A stretch of DNA of 64,000 nucleotides, taken from NCBI RefSeq assembly GCF_900184035.1, contig NZ_FXWP01000009.1, positions 248,001-312,000 of the forward strand, in the 5' to 3' direction. The notes beneath the pieces are model-generated. The model worked only from the letters and a program-made list of their open reading frames with translations. It did not search any database and was not told the DNA's origin. Shown here in pieces: positions 36,422 through 44,805 of this stretch (its first letter is position 1; each line of letters opens with the position of its first letter). The position numbers were made by a program, and so were the translations under genes. This DNA comes from Kosakonia pseudosacchari. Lineage in GTDB: Bacteria > Pseudomonadota > Gammaproteobacteria > Enterobacterales > Enterobacteriaceae.

Positions 36422-37636
36422 TTAGCGCTCTTTAATGGCGACGTAGCGGTTAAAGAGGTTCATCAACAGCGACGTGGTGCCGCTAATGGCCAGATAGACC
36501 ACCATCATAATGGCGATAGCTTCCAGCGCCTGGCCGGTCTGACTCATCATGGTGTTGCTGATATTCGCCAGTTCCGGGTAGCCAATCACCACGGCTATCG
36601 AACTGTTTTTCGCCAGGCTCACATACTTGCTCGCCAGCGGCGGCACCATCACCCGCATCGCCTGTGGAATGACGACGTGACGCATGACATGCCACGATGA
36701 AAACGACAGCGCGCGCGCCGCTTCAAGCTGCCCTTTTGGCACGGACTGGATCCCCGCGCGAACAATTTCGGCGATATAGGCAGACGAGTAGAGCGAAATC
36801 CCCAGCAGCAAGGCGGTAAATTCCGGGCTGATGGTAAACCCGCCGCGAAAGTTAAACCCGCGCAGTTCCGGGGTGTTCAGCGCATGCGGCGCACCGGATA
36901 ACCCCCACACCAGCAGCGGCAGGGCGATAATCAACGCGAGGTGAATGCGTGCTGTTGGCAGCACTTTGCTGCGCCGCTCGCGCCAGTAACGCGCAAGCAG
37001 TGAAACCAGCAGGCTTAACACGCAGCCAGTCAGCAGCGCCAGCAATGTCCACAGCCAGCCACTGTGCGCCGCCGGAACGCTGAAGGTTAAGCCCCGGTTG
37101 GTAAGAAAACCGCCCGGCAGCGCTATCGCCTGGCGCGGCGCGGGCAGGTTGCGGATCACCATCGACCAGAAGATCACATGCAGGATCACCGGGACATTAC
37201 GCAGCAGCTCCACGTAAGTGACGCACACTTTCATCAATAACCAGTTTCTGGACACCCGGCCAATGCCGACCAAAAAACCGAGCAGTGTCGCCAGCACAAT
37301 GCCGCAAAGTGTCACATAGAGGGTATTGAGAAACCCAACCACCAGCGCGCGGGTGTAGGTGTCGTTCGCGGTGTAGGGAATTAATGTTTCCCCAATGGCG
37401 AACTGCGCAGGCTGGTGCAGAAAACCGAAACCAGTCGAAATGCGTTGCGCATGCAAGTTTTCTACGACGTTGCTGTAGAGCCAGTAGCTAAAACCCACCA
37501 GTAGCGCCGCCAGCAGCAACTGGTAGCAGGCGCTGCGCACGGACTTACTGCCAAAAAAGGTGAAAAGGCGAAACGCGGTGGCTTCACGCGTCGCTTCCGA
37601 CGCCAGAACACCGGAGTTGTCAGACTGTTTCATCAT
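36422..37636 (-). CDS. amino-acid ABC permease, AapQ/YhdX-like
   Basis: A 404-residue inner-membrane permease, long form, containing YVELLRNVPVILHVIFW and the EAA loop LEAARALSFSSWHVMRHVVIPQA. YhdX of E. coli is 393 residues. It starts with two consecutive Met codons; GGAG-like bases lie upstream. The binding-protein gene ends 63 bases upstream, with a strong hairpin in between that can lower permease expression relative to the binding protein. Confidence 0.88.
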   Translation of the reverse strand: MMKQSDNSGVLASEATREATAFRLFTFFGSKSVRSACYQLLLAALLVGFSYWLYSNVVENLHAQRISTGFGFLHQPAQFAIGETLIPYTANDTYTRALVVGFLNTLYVTLCGIVLATLLGFLVGIGRVSRNWLLMKVCVTYVELLRNVPVILHVIFWSMVIRNLPAPRQAIALPGGFLTNRGLTFSVPAAHSGWLWTLLALLTGCVLSLLVSLLARYWRERRSKVLPTARIHLALIIALPLLVWGLSGAPHALNTPELRGFNFRGGFTISPEFTALLLGISLYSSAYIAEIVRAGIQSVPKGQLEAARALSFSSWHVMRHVVIPQAMRVMVPPLASKYVSLAKNSSIAVVIGYPELANISNTMMSQTGQALEAIAIMMVVYLAISGTTSLLMNLFNRYVAIKER

Positions 37637-37666
37637 TAAAATTACGACTATGGCAGGAGTGGAGAA

Positions 37667-37694
37667 GGGCCGCCCCGCAAGACGGAGGCGGCCC
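37667..37694 (-). other. intercistronic hairpin between binding protein and permease genes
   Basis: GGGCCGCC (37667-37674) pairs with GGCGGCCC (37687-37694), 8-bp GC-only stem, 12-nt loop, no T-run. It resembles the mRNA-protecting or partial-termination hairpins found after abundant periplasmic binding protein genes. Confidence 0.6.
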
Positions 37695-37699
37695 GGCGA

Positions 37700-38746
37700 T
37701 TAACGGATCGGCAGACCGTAAAGCAGGCCACCTTTGTTCCACTGATTATTCAAATCACGATCCAGCGGTTCAGCGCTTTTCGGGCCAAAGTGGCGGTTGT
37801 AAATATCGCCATAGTTGCCCACCTGTTTAACAATGTTGTACACCCACTTGTCATCCAGCCCCAGTTTCTGACCGAAACCGCCGGTAACCCCCAGCAGACC
37901 CTGGACATCCGGATCGGTGGACTTCAGTTTTTCATCGACATTGCTCTGGTTAACATCCATCTCTTCGGCATCGAAGGTAGCGTAAACCACCCATTTAACA
38001 ATGTCATACCACTGGTTGTCGCCTTTGCGCACCGCCATCGCCAGCGGCTCTTTGGAGTACATACCCGGCAGGATCACATGATCCTGCGGTTTGTCGGTAT
38101 CAAATGCCAGGATGCCAGGCAGCGCCACTTTGTCGCGGGCGATAACATCACAGCGACCCGCGAGGTAGGCGGCGACATACTCTTTGTTGTTTTCAATAAC
38201 CACGGGCGTGTAGTGAATGTTGCGCGAGCCAAAAATCTGCGCGACGTTACGTTCGGTGCTGCTTGGCGTGACACAAACGGTTGCGCCGTCGAGATCTTCA
38301 AGTTTTTTCACGCCGCTGTTGGCGCGCACCATAAAGCCGGTGCCGGTGTAGAAGTTAGGCGGCGCAAAACTGATGCCGAGCGACACGTCGTTGGTGAGCG
38401 TCGCGGTGGTATTGCGTGACAGCACATCCACTTCGCCGGACTGCAGCGCCATAAAGCGTTGTGCGGTAGAGAGCGGGGTAAAACGCACTTTCGACGCGTC
38501 GCCCAGCACCGCAGTTGCCAGCGCACGGCAGAAATCCACATCAAGACCTTCCCACTGGCCTTTGCTGTTTATCGCGGCAAAACCGTGACGGGCAGGATGA
38601 ACGCCACACACCAGTTCGCCACGCGCTTTGATTTTTTTCACGGTATCGCCATTAACCGCAGGCGCATTTTCCGCCTGGGCAGGCGCCAGGAAGCTGCCGA
38701 GCGCCAGCAGCAAGGCTGAGGCCGCAAGGTGAGATTTTTTGAGCAT
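37700..38746 (-). CDS. periplasmic polar amino-acid binding protein, AapJ/YhdW-like
   Basis: A 348-residue exported binding protein; the signal peptide ends near PAQA at about residue 25. Family marks: VKKIKARGELVCGVHPARHGFA, FCRALATAVLGD, SGEVDVLSRNTT, and the ending WNKGGLLYGLPIR, which is the usual C-terminus (WNNGGxxYAxPxR) of AapJ/YhdW proteins. The ligand-pocket Arg/Thr pattern suggests a charged amino acid or acidic amino-polycarboxylate. An operator-like TTGTATACAT lies 73 bp before its start, so it has its own promoter inside the locus. Confidence 0.88.
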   Translation of the reverse strand: MLKKSHLAASALLLALGSFLAPAQAENAPAVNGDTVKKIKARGELVCGVHPARHGFAAINSKGQWEGLDVDFCRALATAVLGDASKVRFTPLSTAQRFMALQSGEVDVLSRNTTATLTNDVSLGISFAPPNFYTGTGFMVRANSGVKKLEDLDGATVCVTPSSTERNVAQIFGSRNIHYTPVVIENNKEYVAAYLAGRCDVIARDKVALPGILAFDTDKPQDHVILPGMYSKEPLAMAVRKGDNQWYDIVKWVVYATFDAEEMDVNQSNVDEKLKSTDPDVQGLLGVTGGFGQKLGLDDKWVYNIVKQVGNYGDIYNRHFGPKSAEPLDRDLNNQWNKGGLLYGLPIR

Positions 38747-38818
38747 GACCGATCCTTTTTAAAAGTTGCTATCCGATTAATTAACTGTATTTATTACCGA
38801 TTTCACTAACAGTTCCGT

Positions 38819-38828
38819 TTGTATACAT
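38819..38828. promoter_or_regulatory. GntR-type operator-like site upstream of the binding-protein gene
   Basis: TTGTATACAT matches the palindrome TTGTATACAA found before the MmgE/PrpD genes in nine of ten bases. It is the only other such site that I noticed in the locus. Confidence 0.55.
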
Positions 38829-38899
38829 ATGTTCCTCATCCATGACCTCTTTAGCAAAGAACGAATTCAGTAAAGCATATCCAGAAACCGACGAAGGAA

Positions 38900-39661
38900 T
38901 TATTGCAGCCATCCCCGCACACCCTGCCACAGCAACTGCGCGCTGAGCAGGATCATGGTAATGCGAAACAGTATACGGAACAGCCGCTCCGGTACATTAT
39001 CCAGCACCCGCGTTCCCAGCCAGGTGCCCAGCGCGCCGCTGATAATCATGGCCGCCAGCACCGGTAACCAGCTGGCCCAGGCAAAGCCCATCAGCCCGAA
39101 GGCGAGGATCTTTAACCCGTGTTGCAACACCATACAGGTTGCATGCGTGGCAATCAGCGGCTGACGTTTTAGCCCCTGCGAACTGATAAGCCCGGCGACC
39201 ATCGGCCCGGTTGCGCCAACAATCATCGTCCCAAGACTACTCACGGCGCCACCAATAATAAACAACGGTCGGCTCAGTGGCTTCTGTTCCCCGCGTTTAC
39301 GCAGCACCGACCAGAGAATAAACAACCCCAGCGCGATGCGGGCGATGCTGTCCGGGATCACCGCCGCAACCGGTGCGCCAACGGCGATACCGACGGTGCT
39401 GCCCAGTAAAAACCACAGCACCAGCGGCCACACAACATGGACACGCTGAATCAGCGTCCGGCTGAAGTTGGAGCCAAGCTGCACCATGCCGTGTACCGGC
39501 ATCAGGCTGCTCACCGGCATCCCTAGCCCCATGATCGCCAGCAGCGCCGTGCCGCCGCCGAGGCCCATGGCGGCCGTCAGCGCCGAGGTCAGAAAACTGC
39601 AAAACACCATCACCCCGGCAAATAACGGGGAGATCTCCGGCGGAATCAACGTCAGTGTCAT
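38900..39661 (-). CDS. TSUP (TauE/SafE) family permease
   Basis: About 253 residues, eight hydrophobic segments. It has the duplicated TSUP motif: GLGGGTALLAIMGLGMP in the N-terminal half and GATGPMVAGLISSQGLKR in the second. Family members export sulfite, sulfoacetate or related organosulfur and carboxylate anions. It starts 13 bp after the second MmgE/PrpD gene, so co-transcription is likely. ATG 39661 and GTG 39667 are both possible starts, two codons apart. Confidence 0.8.
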   Translation of the reverse strand: MTLTLIPPEISPLFAGVMVFCSFLTSALTAAMGLGGGTALLAIMGLGMPVSSLMPVHGMVQLGSNFSRTLIQRVHVVWPLVLWFLLGSTVGIAVGAPVAAVIPDSIARIALGLFILWSVLRKRGEQKPLSRPLFIIGGAVSSLGTMIVGATGPMVAGLISSQGLKRQPLIATHATCMVLQHGLKILAFGLMGFAWASWLPVLAAMIISGALGTWLGTRVLDNVPERLFRILFRITMILLSAQLLWQGVRGWLQ

Positions 39662-39673
39662 ACTCACATCCGT

Positions 39674-40996
39674 TTAACGAAAATCATCCTGCAGCAGGCG
39701 ATGATACAGCGCCTGAGCCTCTGCCGCTGGCAGTACGCGGCGGGCGCAATCGAGAAATTTCTGTTCGATCAAATTGTCCGGCAGCGGGATTGCCGGGCTG
39801 GAACCCCGCGCCCCGGCGACCCGCAGGGTAAACTGCCGCCCGTCCACAGTGGTCAGCGTGACGAAGGCGCTGTGTGTAATCTCTTCGTCATGACGTTCCA
39901 GCGTCACTTTCCGCATTAACGTCTGTGTCGCCGGATCCTGAAAACGCGCGTCGTCGATAAAATCATCCAGCGTCAGTGTGCCGGTGACAAACGCACGCGC
40001 CACGCAATAATGCAGGCTGAATTTACCCGCCAGCGGATTTTCCGGCTGCGGAATGTTGATATGCGGGAAGCGGATCGGGTGAACTTTCACCTCAATATGT
40101 TCAATCTCATGCGGCTGCAACCCGGTTTCCTCACGCAGCGCCAGCACACCATCCAGCGGCGACAAAATAGCGTAACAGCATGGGAAGTATTTGTAATTGT
40201 TACTCTTCACGGTATCGAGAATAAACGGCGTCGCATCCCAGTTTTCGGTTAACGGTAGCGGGTCGACATTCGCCTGACCGTTATAGACGTGGAAATAACC
40301 CTGATGATGCTCAAACGCGGTGGGGCCTGCGCTGAAATCCGCTTTTGCCAGTTTGCAGGCCATCACTGCGCTACGCGCCGCCTGGCCGACCGCCAGTGCT
40401 TTGGTTTCTGTGCCGAAATTCGATTTAATACCGCTGGCGAGTGAAGCGGTCATCGCCAGCGCCGTGGCGGTTTGTTCTTCATTAAGATTGAGTGCTACCG
40501 CGCAGGCCGCCACACCGGCGAACACGCCGACCGTGGTGGTCGGATGCCAGCCATGGCGATACTGAAACGGGCTTACTGCTTTACCCATGCGCACGGCGGT
40601 TTCATAGCCGGTAATGTAAGCGCGCAGCACCGCGTCACCATTGATGTCCAGCTCATCCGCCAGCGCCAGCAGCGCGGGCAACACGGCGACAGAAATATGG
40701 CCGTGCAGCCAGGAGTTGGAATCATCAAAATCAAGCAGGTGCGAAGAGACGCCATTTAACAGGGCGGCATCCAGCGCGTTCAGCTTCAGGTCGGTGCCGA
40801 ATACGCGGCTGTTGCCGGTCGCGGCAGAAGGGACAATCACCGCACGCAGTTTGTGCGCGCCATCCTGCACACCGCCGGCCAGCGTCACGCCTAACGTATC
40901 AATTATCGCGGTACGCGCCTGGGCGTATGCGGCCTGCGGGAAAGCCTGCCGGGAGAACGCCAGTAAATTACCGGCAAGTTGTCGGGCAATGGTCAT
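39674..40996 (-). CDS. MmgE/PrpD family protein (second copy)
   Basis: A 440-residue cytosolic protein of the MmgE/PrpD fold, starting 28 bp after the first copy. Visible conserved parts: ARTAIIDTLGVTLAG near residue 26, SHLLDFDDSNSW near 86 with His and Asp of the active-site region, GWHPTTTVGVFAG near 150, and KYFPCCYA near 270. Known members are 2-methylcitrate dehydratase, cis-aconitate decarboxylase and iminodisuccinate epimerase. With the amino-acid-type importer nearby, an epimerase or dehydratase acting on an imported acid is plausible but unproven. Confidence 0.82.
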   Translation of the reverse strand: MTIARQLAGNLLAFSRQAFPQAAYAQARTAIIDTLGVTLAGGVQDGAHKLRAVIVPSAATGNSRVFGTDLKLNALDAALLNGVSSHLLDFDDSNSWLHGHISVAVLPALLALADELDINGDAVLRAYITGYETAVRMGKAVSPFQYRHGWHPTTTVGVFAGVAACAVALNLNEEQTATALAMTASLASGIKSNFGTETKALAVGQAARSAVMACKLAKADFSAGPTAFEHHQGYFHVYNGQANVDPLPLTENWDATPFILDTVKSNNYKYFPCCYAILSPLDGVLALREETGLQPHEIEHIEVKVHPIRFPHINIPQPENPLAGKFSLHYCVARAFVTGTLTLDDFIDDARFQDPATQTLMRKVTLERHDEEITHSAFVTLTTVDGRQFTLRVAGARGSSPAIPLPDNLIEQKFLDCARRVLPAAEAQALYHRLLQDDFR

Positions 40997-41023
40997 GAAC
41001 AGATTTCCTGTACAAAAAAAGAA

Positions 41024-42388
41024 TTAGTGGTCGCCGGCAAGTAATCCGGTGATGCGCGCCAGTGAACCCGGGCGCTCAAAGTGCAGGGCGGCGTCATATA
41101 ATTGTGCGCTTCGCGCCGCGCCGAGGACGGGAACGGTGAGGGCGTCAAATTTCGCGCGTAACTCGTCATCGCTCAGTGGATTTTGCGCGTGGCCGCGATA
41201 GACATCCGTATGCGCATGCAACACGCTGCCATCATCCAGCCAGACATCAATAAAGGCGGAACTGGCGGACTGCCCGTCAACCGCTTCCACATCCAGCAGC
41301 GGCAGCAGCGCGCGTGGGCGCGGATCGTCAACCGTCGCCTGCGTGAAATCGGTATCTGTCAGAGCGTAGCCGCTTAATGCAAGGGTGATACAGTGAGGAA
41401 TGCTGAATTTACTCTCCAGCGGCGTACGCGGATGCATAATTCCGGCATTCACCATGCCCATCGGATGCACTTTTGCCGAAATTCGGGTGATAGTGCGCCC
41501 CTGCAATTGTGGATAAAGTTTACGTGCGGTTTCAATGGAAGCGTGCGTACCGCGGCAACTGGCATACAGCTTGTAACCGTTGGTGAGCAGTTCCCAGCTC
41601 TCGCCGAAATCAAGCGGGGGAATTTCCGCACTGCCGTCCTGGATAAAGATTTTTACCCAGCCGTCAGCTTCATAAAAATGGTGGGCACCGACAAAATTTT
41701 CTGCTGCCAGCTCGGCGGCCAGAATACCGTCCATTGCCGCTTTCCCGGCGTGGAACGGTTTGCCGTGGGTGCCGGAAGATTTCTGCAAACCGCCCATCAT
41801 GGTTGCCGCCGCGCCTAACGCGTTGCGAACCTGTTCTTCGGAAAGCTGCAAAATCGCCGACGCAACGGCCGCCGCGCCGGCGCGACCGACAACAGAAGTA
41901 GGGTGAAAACCACGACGTTGCAGGTTACGTCCAACGCCCGGCACCCAGCCGCCGCCCAGTTTCGCCATCACTTCGAAACCGGTGATGAAGGCCCGCAGGA
42001 TCTGTTCCTCATCAACCGGATGCGCCTGCGCCATTGCCAGCGCCGTTGACCAGCACGGGCCGCCGGGGTGGCCTGCGCCTGCGGGATGGGTATCGTCGTA
42101 ATCAGCCGCGTGCGCCATGGTGGCGTTGACTAATGCGGCAAGTGCAGGGGTGGTGGTCGTAGAAAGGAAAATTTGCGCATCACCGGCGGCGTTCCATTTT
42201 TTCGCCACCTGACGAACCGCGTTAACGGCATCGTCATTTACGGCACCGAGCGCCACGCCGAGAAAATCAATTAATGCGCGTTTGGCCTCGTGCCGCACGG
42301 CAGGCGGCACAACGAGTTGATTAGCATGGCTGATGAAATGGCTTAGCTGTTCTCCACGGATTAATGCAGTTTCTGCTTTCGTTGTCAT
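41024..42388 (-). CDS. MmgE/PrpD family protein (first copy)
   Basis: A 454-residue paralog of the same fold: KRALIDFLGVALGA near 40, the HAADYDDTHPAGAGHPGG active-site segment near 95, GFHPTSVVGRAGAAA near 160, and YASCRGTHASIETA near 275, where the family usually has KxYPCC. The DDTH motif is the canonical form; the second copy has DDSN. Two divergent copies side by side suggest different steps or stereochemistry. It is the first gene of the minus-strand operon, divergent from the GntR regulator, with an operator-like palindrome between them. Confidence 0.82.
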   Translation of the reverse strand: MTTKAETALIRGEQLSHFISHANQLVVPPAVRHEAKRALIDFLGVALGAVNDDAVNAVRQVAKKWNAAGDAQIFLSTTTTPALAALVNATMAHAADYDDTHPAGAGHPGGPCWSTALAMAQAHPVDEEQILRAFITGFEVMAKLGGGWVPGVGRNLQRRGFHPTSVVGRAGAAAVASAILQLSEEQVRNALGAAATMMGGLQKSSGTHGKPFHAGKAAMDGILAAELAAENFVGAHHFYEADGWVKIFIQDGSAEIPPLDFGESWELLTNGYKLYASCRGTHASIETARKLYPQLQGRTITRISAKVHPMGMVNAGIMHPRTPLESKFSIPHCITLALSGYALTDTDFTQATVDDPRPRALLPLLDVEAVDGQSASSAFIDVWLDDGSVLHAHTDVYRGHAQNPLSDDELRAKFDALTVPVLGAARSAQLYDAALHFERPGSLARITGLLAGDH

Positions 42389-42482
42389 GGTAAAACACAG
42401 TTTCCCTGGTGTTGACTTGCAAATACGGTGTTGGCTTACAAAATAAAAAGCAAATATTCGTTTTGTGTATAGTTGAATTCAT

Positions 42483-42492
42483 TTGTATACAA
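42483..42492. promoter_or_regulatory. GntR-type palindromic operator before the MmgE/PrpD operon
   Basis: TTGTATACAA is a perfect 10-bp palindrome in the 271-bp divergent region. FadR/FCD-type GntR regulators often bind such TTGTATACAA dyads. It lies about 95 bp upstream of the MmgE/PrpD start. Confidence 0.6.
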
Positions 42493-42659
42493 TGAATTTA
42501 AAATAAACATAGCAGCGATTTCGTAAACGTCAAAAGATGTTTTTTAAATAAGCAAAGAATAAAAAATGCAAAAGCGTCCCCGTTACTGTGGCAAGATGAG
42601 CGACGGCAGGGTGCAGACTTTGCAAAGCCATCATCAGTACATACGAAAGGAGCTAAAAC

Positions 42660-43307
42660 GTGAAATCGACGGGTCGCGATGCGGGCTTAACGCCTTTTGA
42701 AATTCTTATTTCCGCCATTGAAGCGGGAGAGTTGCAGCCGGGAGAGCGTTTACAGGAGACGCGGCTGGCAGAGCAGTTTGGCCTTAGCCGAACGCCGATA
42801 CGTGAAGCGCTTCACCGCCTGGAAACGCTCGGGCTTGCCGAACCGGGGCCGCAACGCGGGCTGATCATCGCCCATATCAGTTACGAGCGTCTGCGTCAGT
42901 TGTTCGATGTGCGCGAGGGGCTTGAGCGACTGGCGATGGCACTGGCAGTGAATGCCGCTTCTGACGCCGAGATCGCCCTGCTACAGGAGATGGTTCACGC
43001 CGAAGCCTCACTTACCGACAGTAAAGCACTTCACGACCACAACCGCATGTTCCACCGCCAAATCTATCGCGCCACACATAACCCCTATCTCAATGAAATG
43101 CTGGATAATTTACGCATCCATTTGTCGTTATTGCGCAGCACCACCTATGAACTGAAAGAGCGTACCGAAGAGTCCAAACGCGAACACCAGGCCATTGTTG
43201 ACGCGCTGGCGCGACGTGACAGTGCCGCAGCGCAGGAGATCGCCTGTGAGCATATTCGCCACGGCTATCGCGCACGTTTGACAATTTTAAGCCAACGAGA
43301 ACGCTAA
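42660..43307 (+). CDS. GntR family regulator (FadR subfamily, FCD domain)
   Basis: A 215-residue DNA-binding protein. The N-terminal winged helix reads QETRLAEQFGLSRTPIREAL (about 37-56). The FCD ligand domain follows, with metal-ligand residues visible in HDHNRMFHRQIYRATHNPYL near residue 120 and KREHQAIVDALARRD near 180. The start codon is GTG with AAAGGAG 7-13 bases upstream. Divergent from the MmgE/PrpD operon, it most likely represses that operon and the ABC importer through TTGTATACAA sites, with a carboxylic acid as the inducer. Confidence 0.88.
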   Translation: MKSTGRDAGLTPFEILISAIEAGELQPGERLQETRLAEQFGLSRTPIREALHRLETLGLAEPGPQRGLIIAHISYERLRQLFDVREGLERLAMALAVNAASDAEIALLQEMVHAEASLTDSKALHDHNRMFHRQIYRATHNPYLNEMLDNLRIHLSLLRSTTYELKERTEESKREHQAIVDALARRDSAAAQEIACEHIRHGYRARLTILSQRER

Positions 43308-43412
43308 CAGATTGCCCCTTATTTGACGGACGGAAATGCTCAACCGCTGATAGACTCCGGAATGGCGTAATTTTATTCGGGCTTTCTGTGGGCATTCTGA
43401 GGGTAGCATTTC

Positions 43413-44636
43413 GTGTTAGCGACTTTGATTTACCGTAGCCGACTGAATCGAACATTAGATCCCTCACAACTGGCAGGCCTTGTCGAGCGAGCAAGCCTGC
43501 GCAACGCGCAATTGCATGTAACGGGAATTTTACTGTTCGACGGCGATCATTTTTTACAGGTCCTTGAGGGACCGCAGGCATCGGTTAACGCGGTGTATGA
43601 GCGGATCGGCAAAGATCCCCGTCACGGTAATGTGGTTGAGTTGCTGCGTGATTTCGCGCCGCGCCGCCGATTTGTTGACAGAGGAATGGTGTTGTTCGAC
43701 TTGCGGGTGATGAAACCCCACGTCGTGCTACGCGCGATCCTCCGCTTTGGTACGCTGAAATATAAGCTGGCCAGCAATGATCGGGTCTACAAATTTATCC
43801 GTACTTTTATCGCCTCGCCCAGCACCAACGGCGGGGTGGTGCGTAACACCTCGCCCGAACAGTGGCGTTTCGCCATAAAAACATCGCCTTTCGCCAGCGA
43901 TGCCCCGTTATTTCACGAGCAGCCATGCCAGTTTGCCTTCCAGCCCATTATCGAACCGTTACGCGGCAATATTTCATCACTGGAAGCCCTGATCCGTGGG
44001 CCGAACGGCGGCAGCCCGCAGGAGTATTTCTCAACGATTGCGCCAAACAAGCTGCACGAAGCGGATCTGGCATCGAAAGGCTGGGCGCTGGCAATGGCGC
44101 GCCGCCTCGGCATTGGTAACCACAAAGTCGCCATTAATTTGCTGCCAATGTCGCTGGTCAAAATCCCCGGCGCGGTGGACATTCTGCTTAATCACATCAC
44201 CCGTAACCAGCTTAACCCGGGGCAGATCATCGTCGAAGTGACAGAAGATGAAGTGATTTCCGGTTACGAAGAGTTTACCTGGGCCATCCGCCAGTTGCGT
44301 GCCGCCGGTATTGGTCTGGCGATTGACGATTTTGGTTCCGGTTTTGCCGGGCTGTCTCTGCTAGCGAAATTCCAGCCCGACAAGCTCAAAATCGACCGCA
44401 CCATCGTCACCGATATTCATCTGCATGGCCCGAAACAGGCGATTGTGAAAGCGATTATCGATTGCTGCGCCGAACTGCAAATTACCGTCGTCGCCGAAGG
44501 GGTGGAGAAAGTGGAAGAGTGGTGCTGGCTGGAAGCCGTTGGTATTCAGCGTTTCCAGGGGTTCTTGTTTGCCCGCCCGGTGCTTAATGGTGTCTCGGCA
44601 ATTAACTGGCCACAGCGGATCCTTCACAAAATCTAA
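43413..44636 (+). CDS. blue-light-regulated c-di-GMP phosphodiesterase (BLUF-EAL, BlrP1-like)
   Basis: A 407-residue soluble photoreceptor. The BLUF domain (1-95) has the flavin photochemistry residues Tyr7 (LIYRS), Asn31 and Gln49 (FLQVLEG). The EAL domain (about 160-400) keeps the catalytic set: EALIRGP, INLLP, VEVTEDE, AIDDFGSG, DKLKID, AEGVE and FQGF. The sequence resembles Klebsiella BlrP1 along its full length, while E. coli BluF has a degenerate EAL. Light should therefore regulate c-di-GMP hydrolysis. The start codon is GTG at 43413, aligned with BlrP1, with GAGGG 11 bases upstream. A diguanylate cyclase follows 170 bp downstream. Confidence 0.92.
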   Translation: MLATLIYRSRLNRTLDPSQLAGLVERASLRNAQLHVTGILLFDGDHFLQVLEGPQASVNAVYERIGKDPRHGNVVELLRDFAPRRRFVDRGMVLFDLRVMKPHVVLRAILRFGTLKYKLASNDRVYKFIRTFIASPSTNGGVVRNTSPEQWRFAIKTSPFASDAPLFHEQPCQFAFQPIIEPLRGNISSLEALIRGPNGGSPQEYFSTIAPNKLHEADLASKGWALAMARRLGIGNHKVAINLLPMSLVKIPGAVDILLNHITRNQLNPGQIIVEVTEDEVISGYEEFTWAIRQLRAAGIGLAIDDFGSGFAGLSLLAKFQPDKLKIDRTIVTDIHLHGPKQAIVKAIIDCCAELQITVVAEGVEKVEEWCWLEAVGIQRFQGFLFARPVLNGVSAINWPQRILHKI

Positions 44637-44660
44637 TCTTTTTCGGCTAATTTCCCTGAT

Positions 44661-44691
44661 AAGGAGGATCCACACGGTATTCTCCTTTTTC
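44661..44691 (+). terminator. probable terminator after the BLUF-EAL gene
   Basis: AAGGAG (44661-44666) pairs with CTCCTT (44682-44687), then TTT. The loop is long and the stem short, so it is a weak candidate. Confidence 0.4.
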
Positions 44692-44805
44692 ATATCTGCG
44701 CCATGCGCATTACGCGGGAAATAGCGCAAACTCCTGCGTTATTTGGCTTATAAATCATCGTTCTTCTATGCTTAACTGAATAACAGTGGATGTAGTTGCG
44801 GGGGA

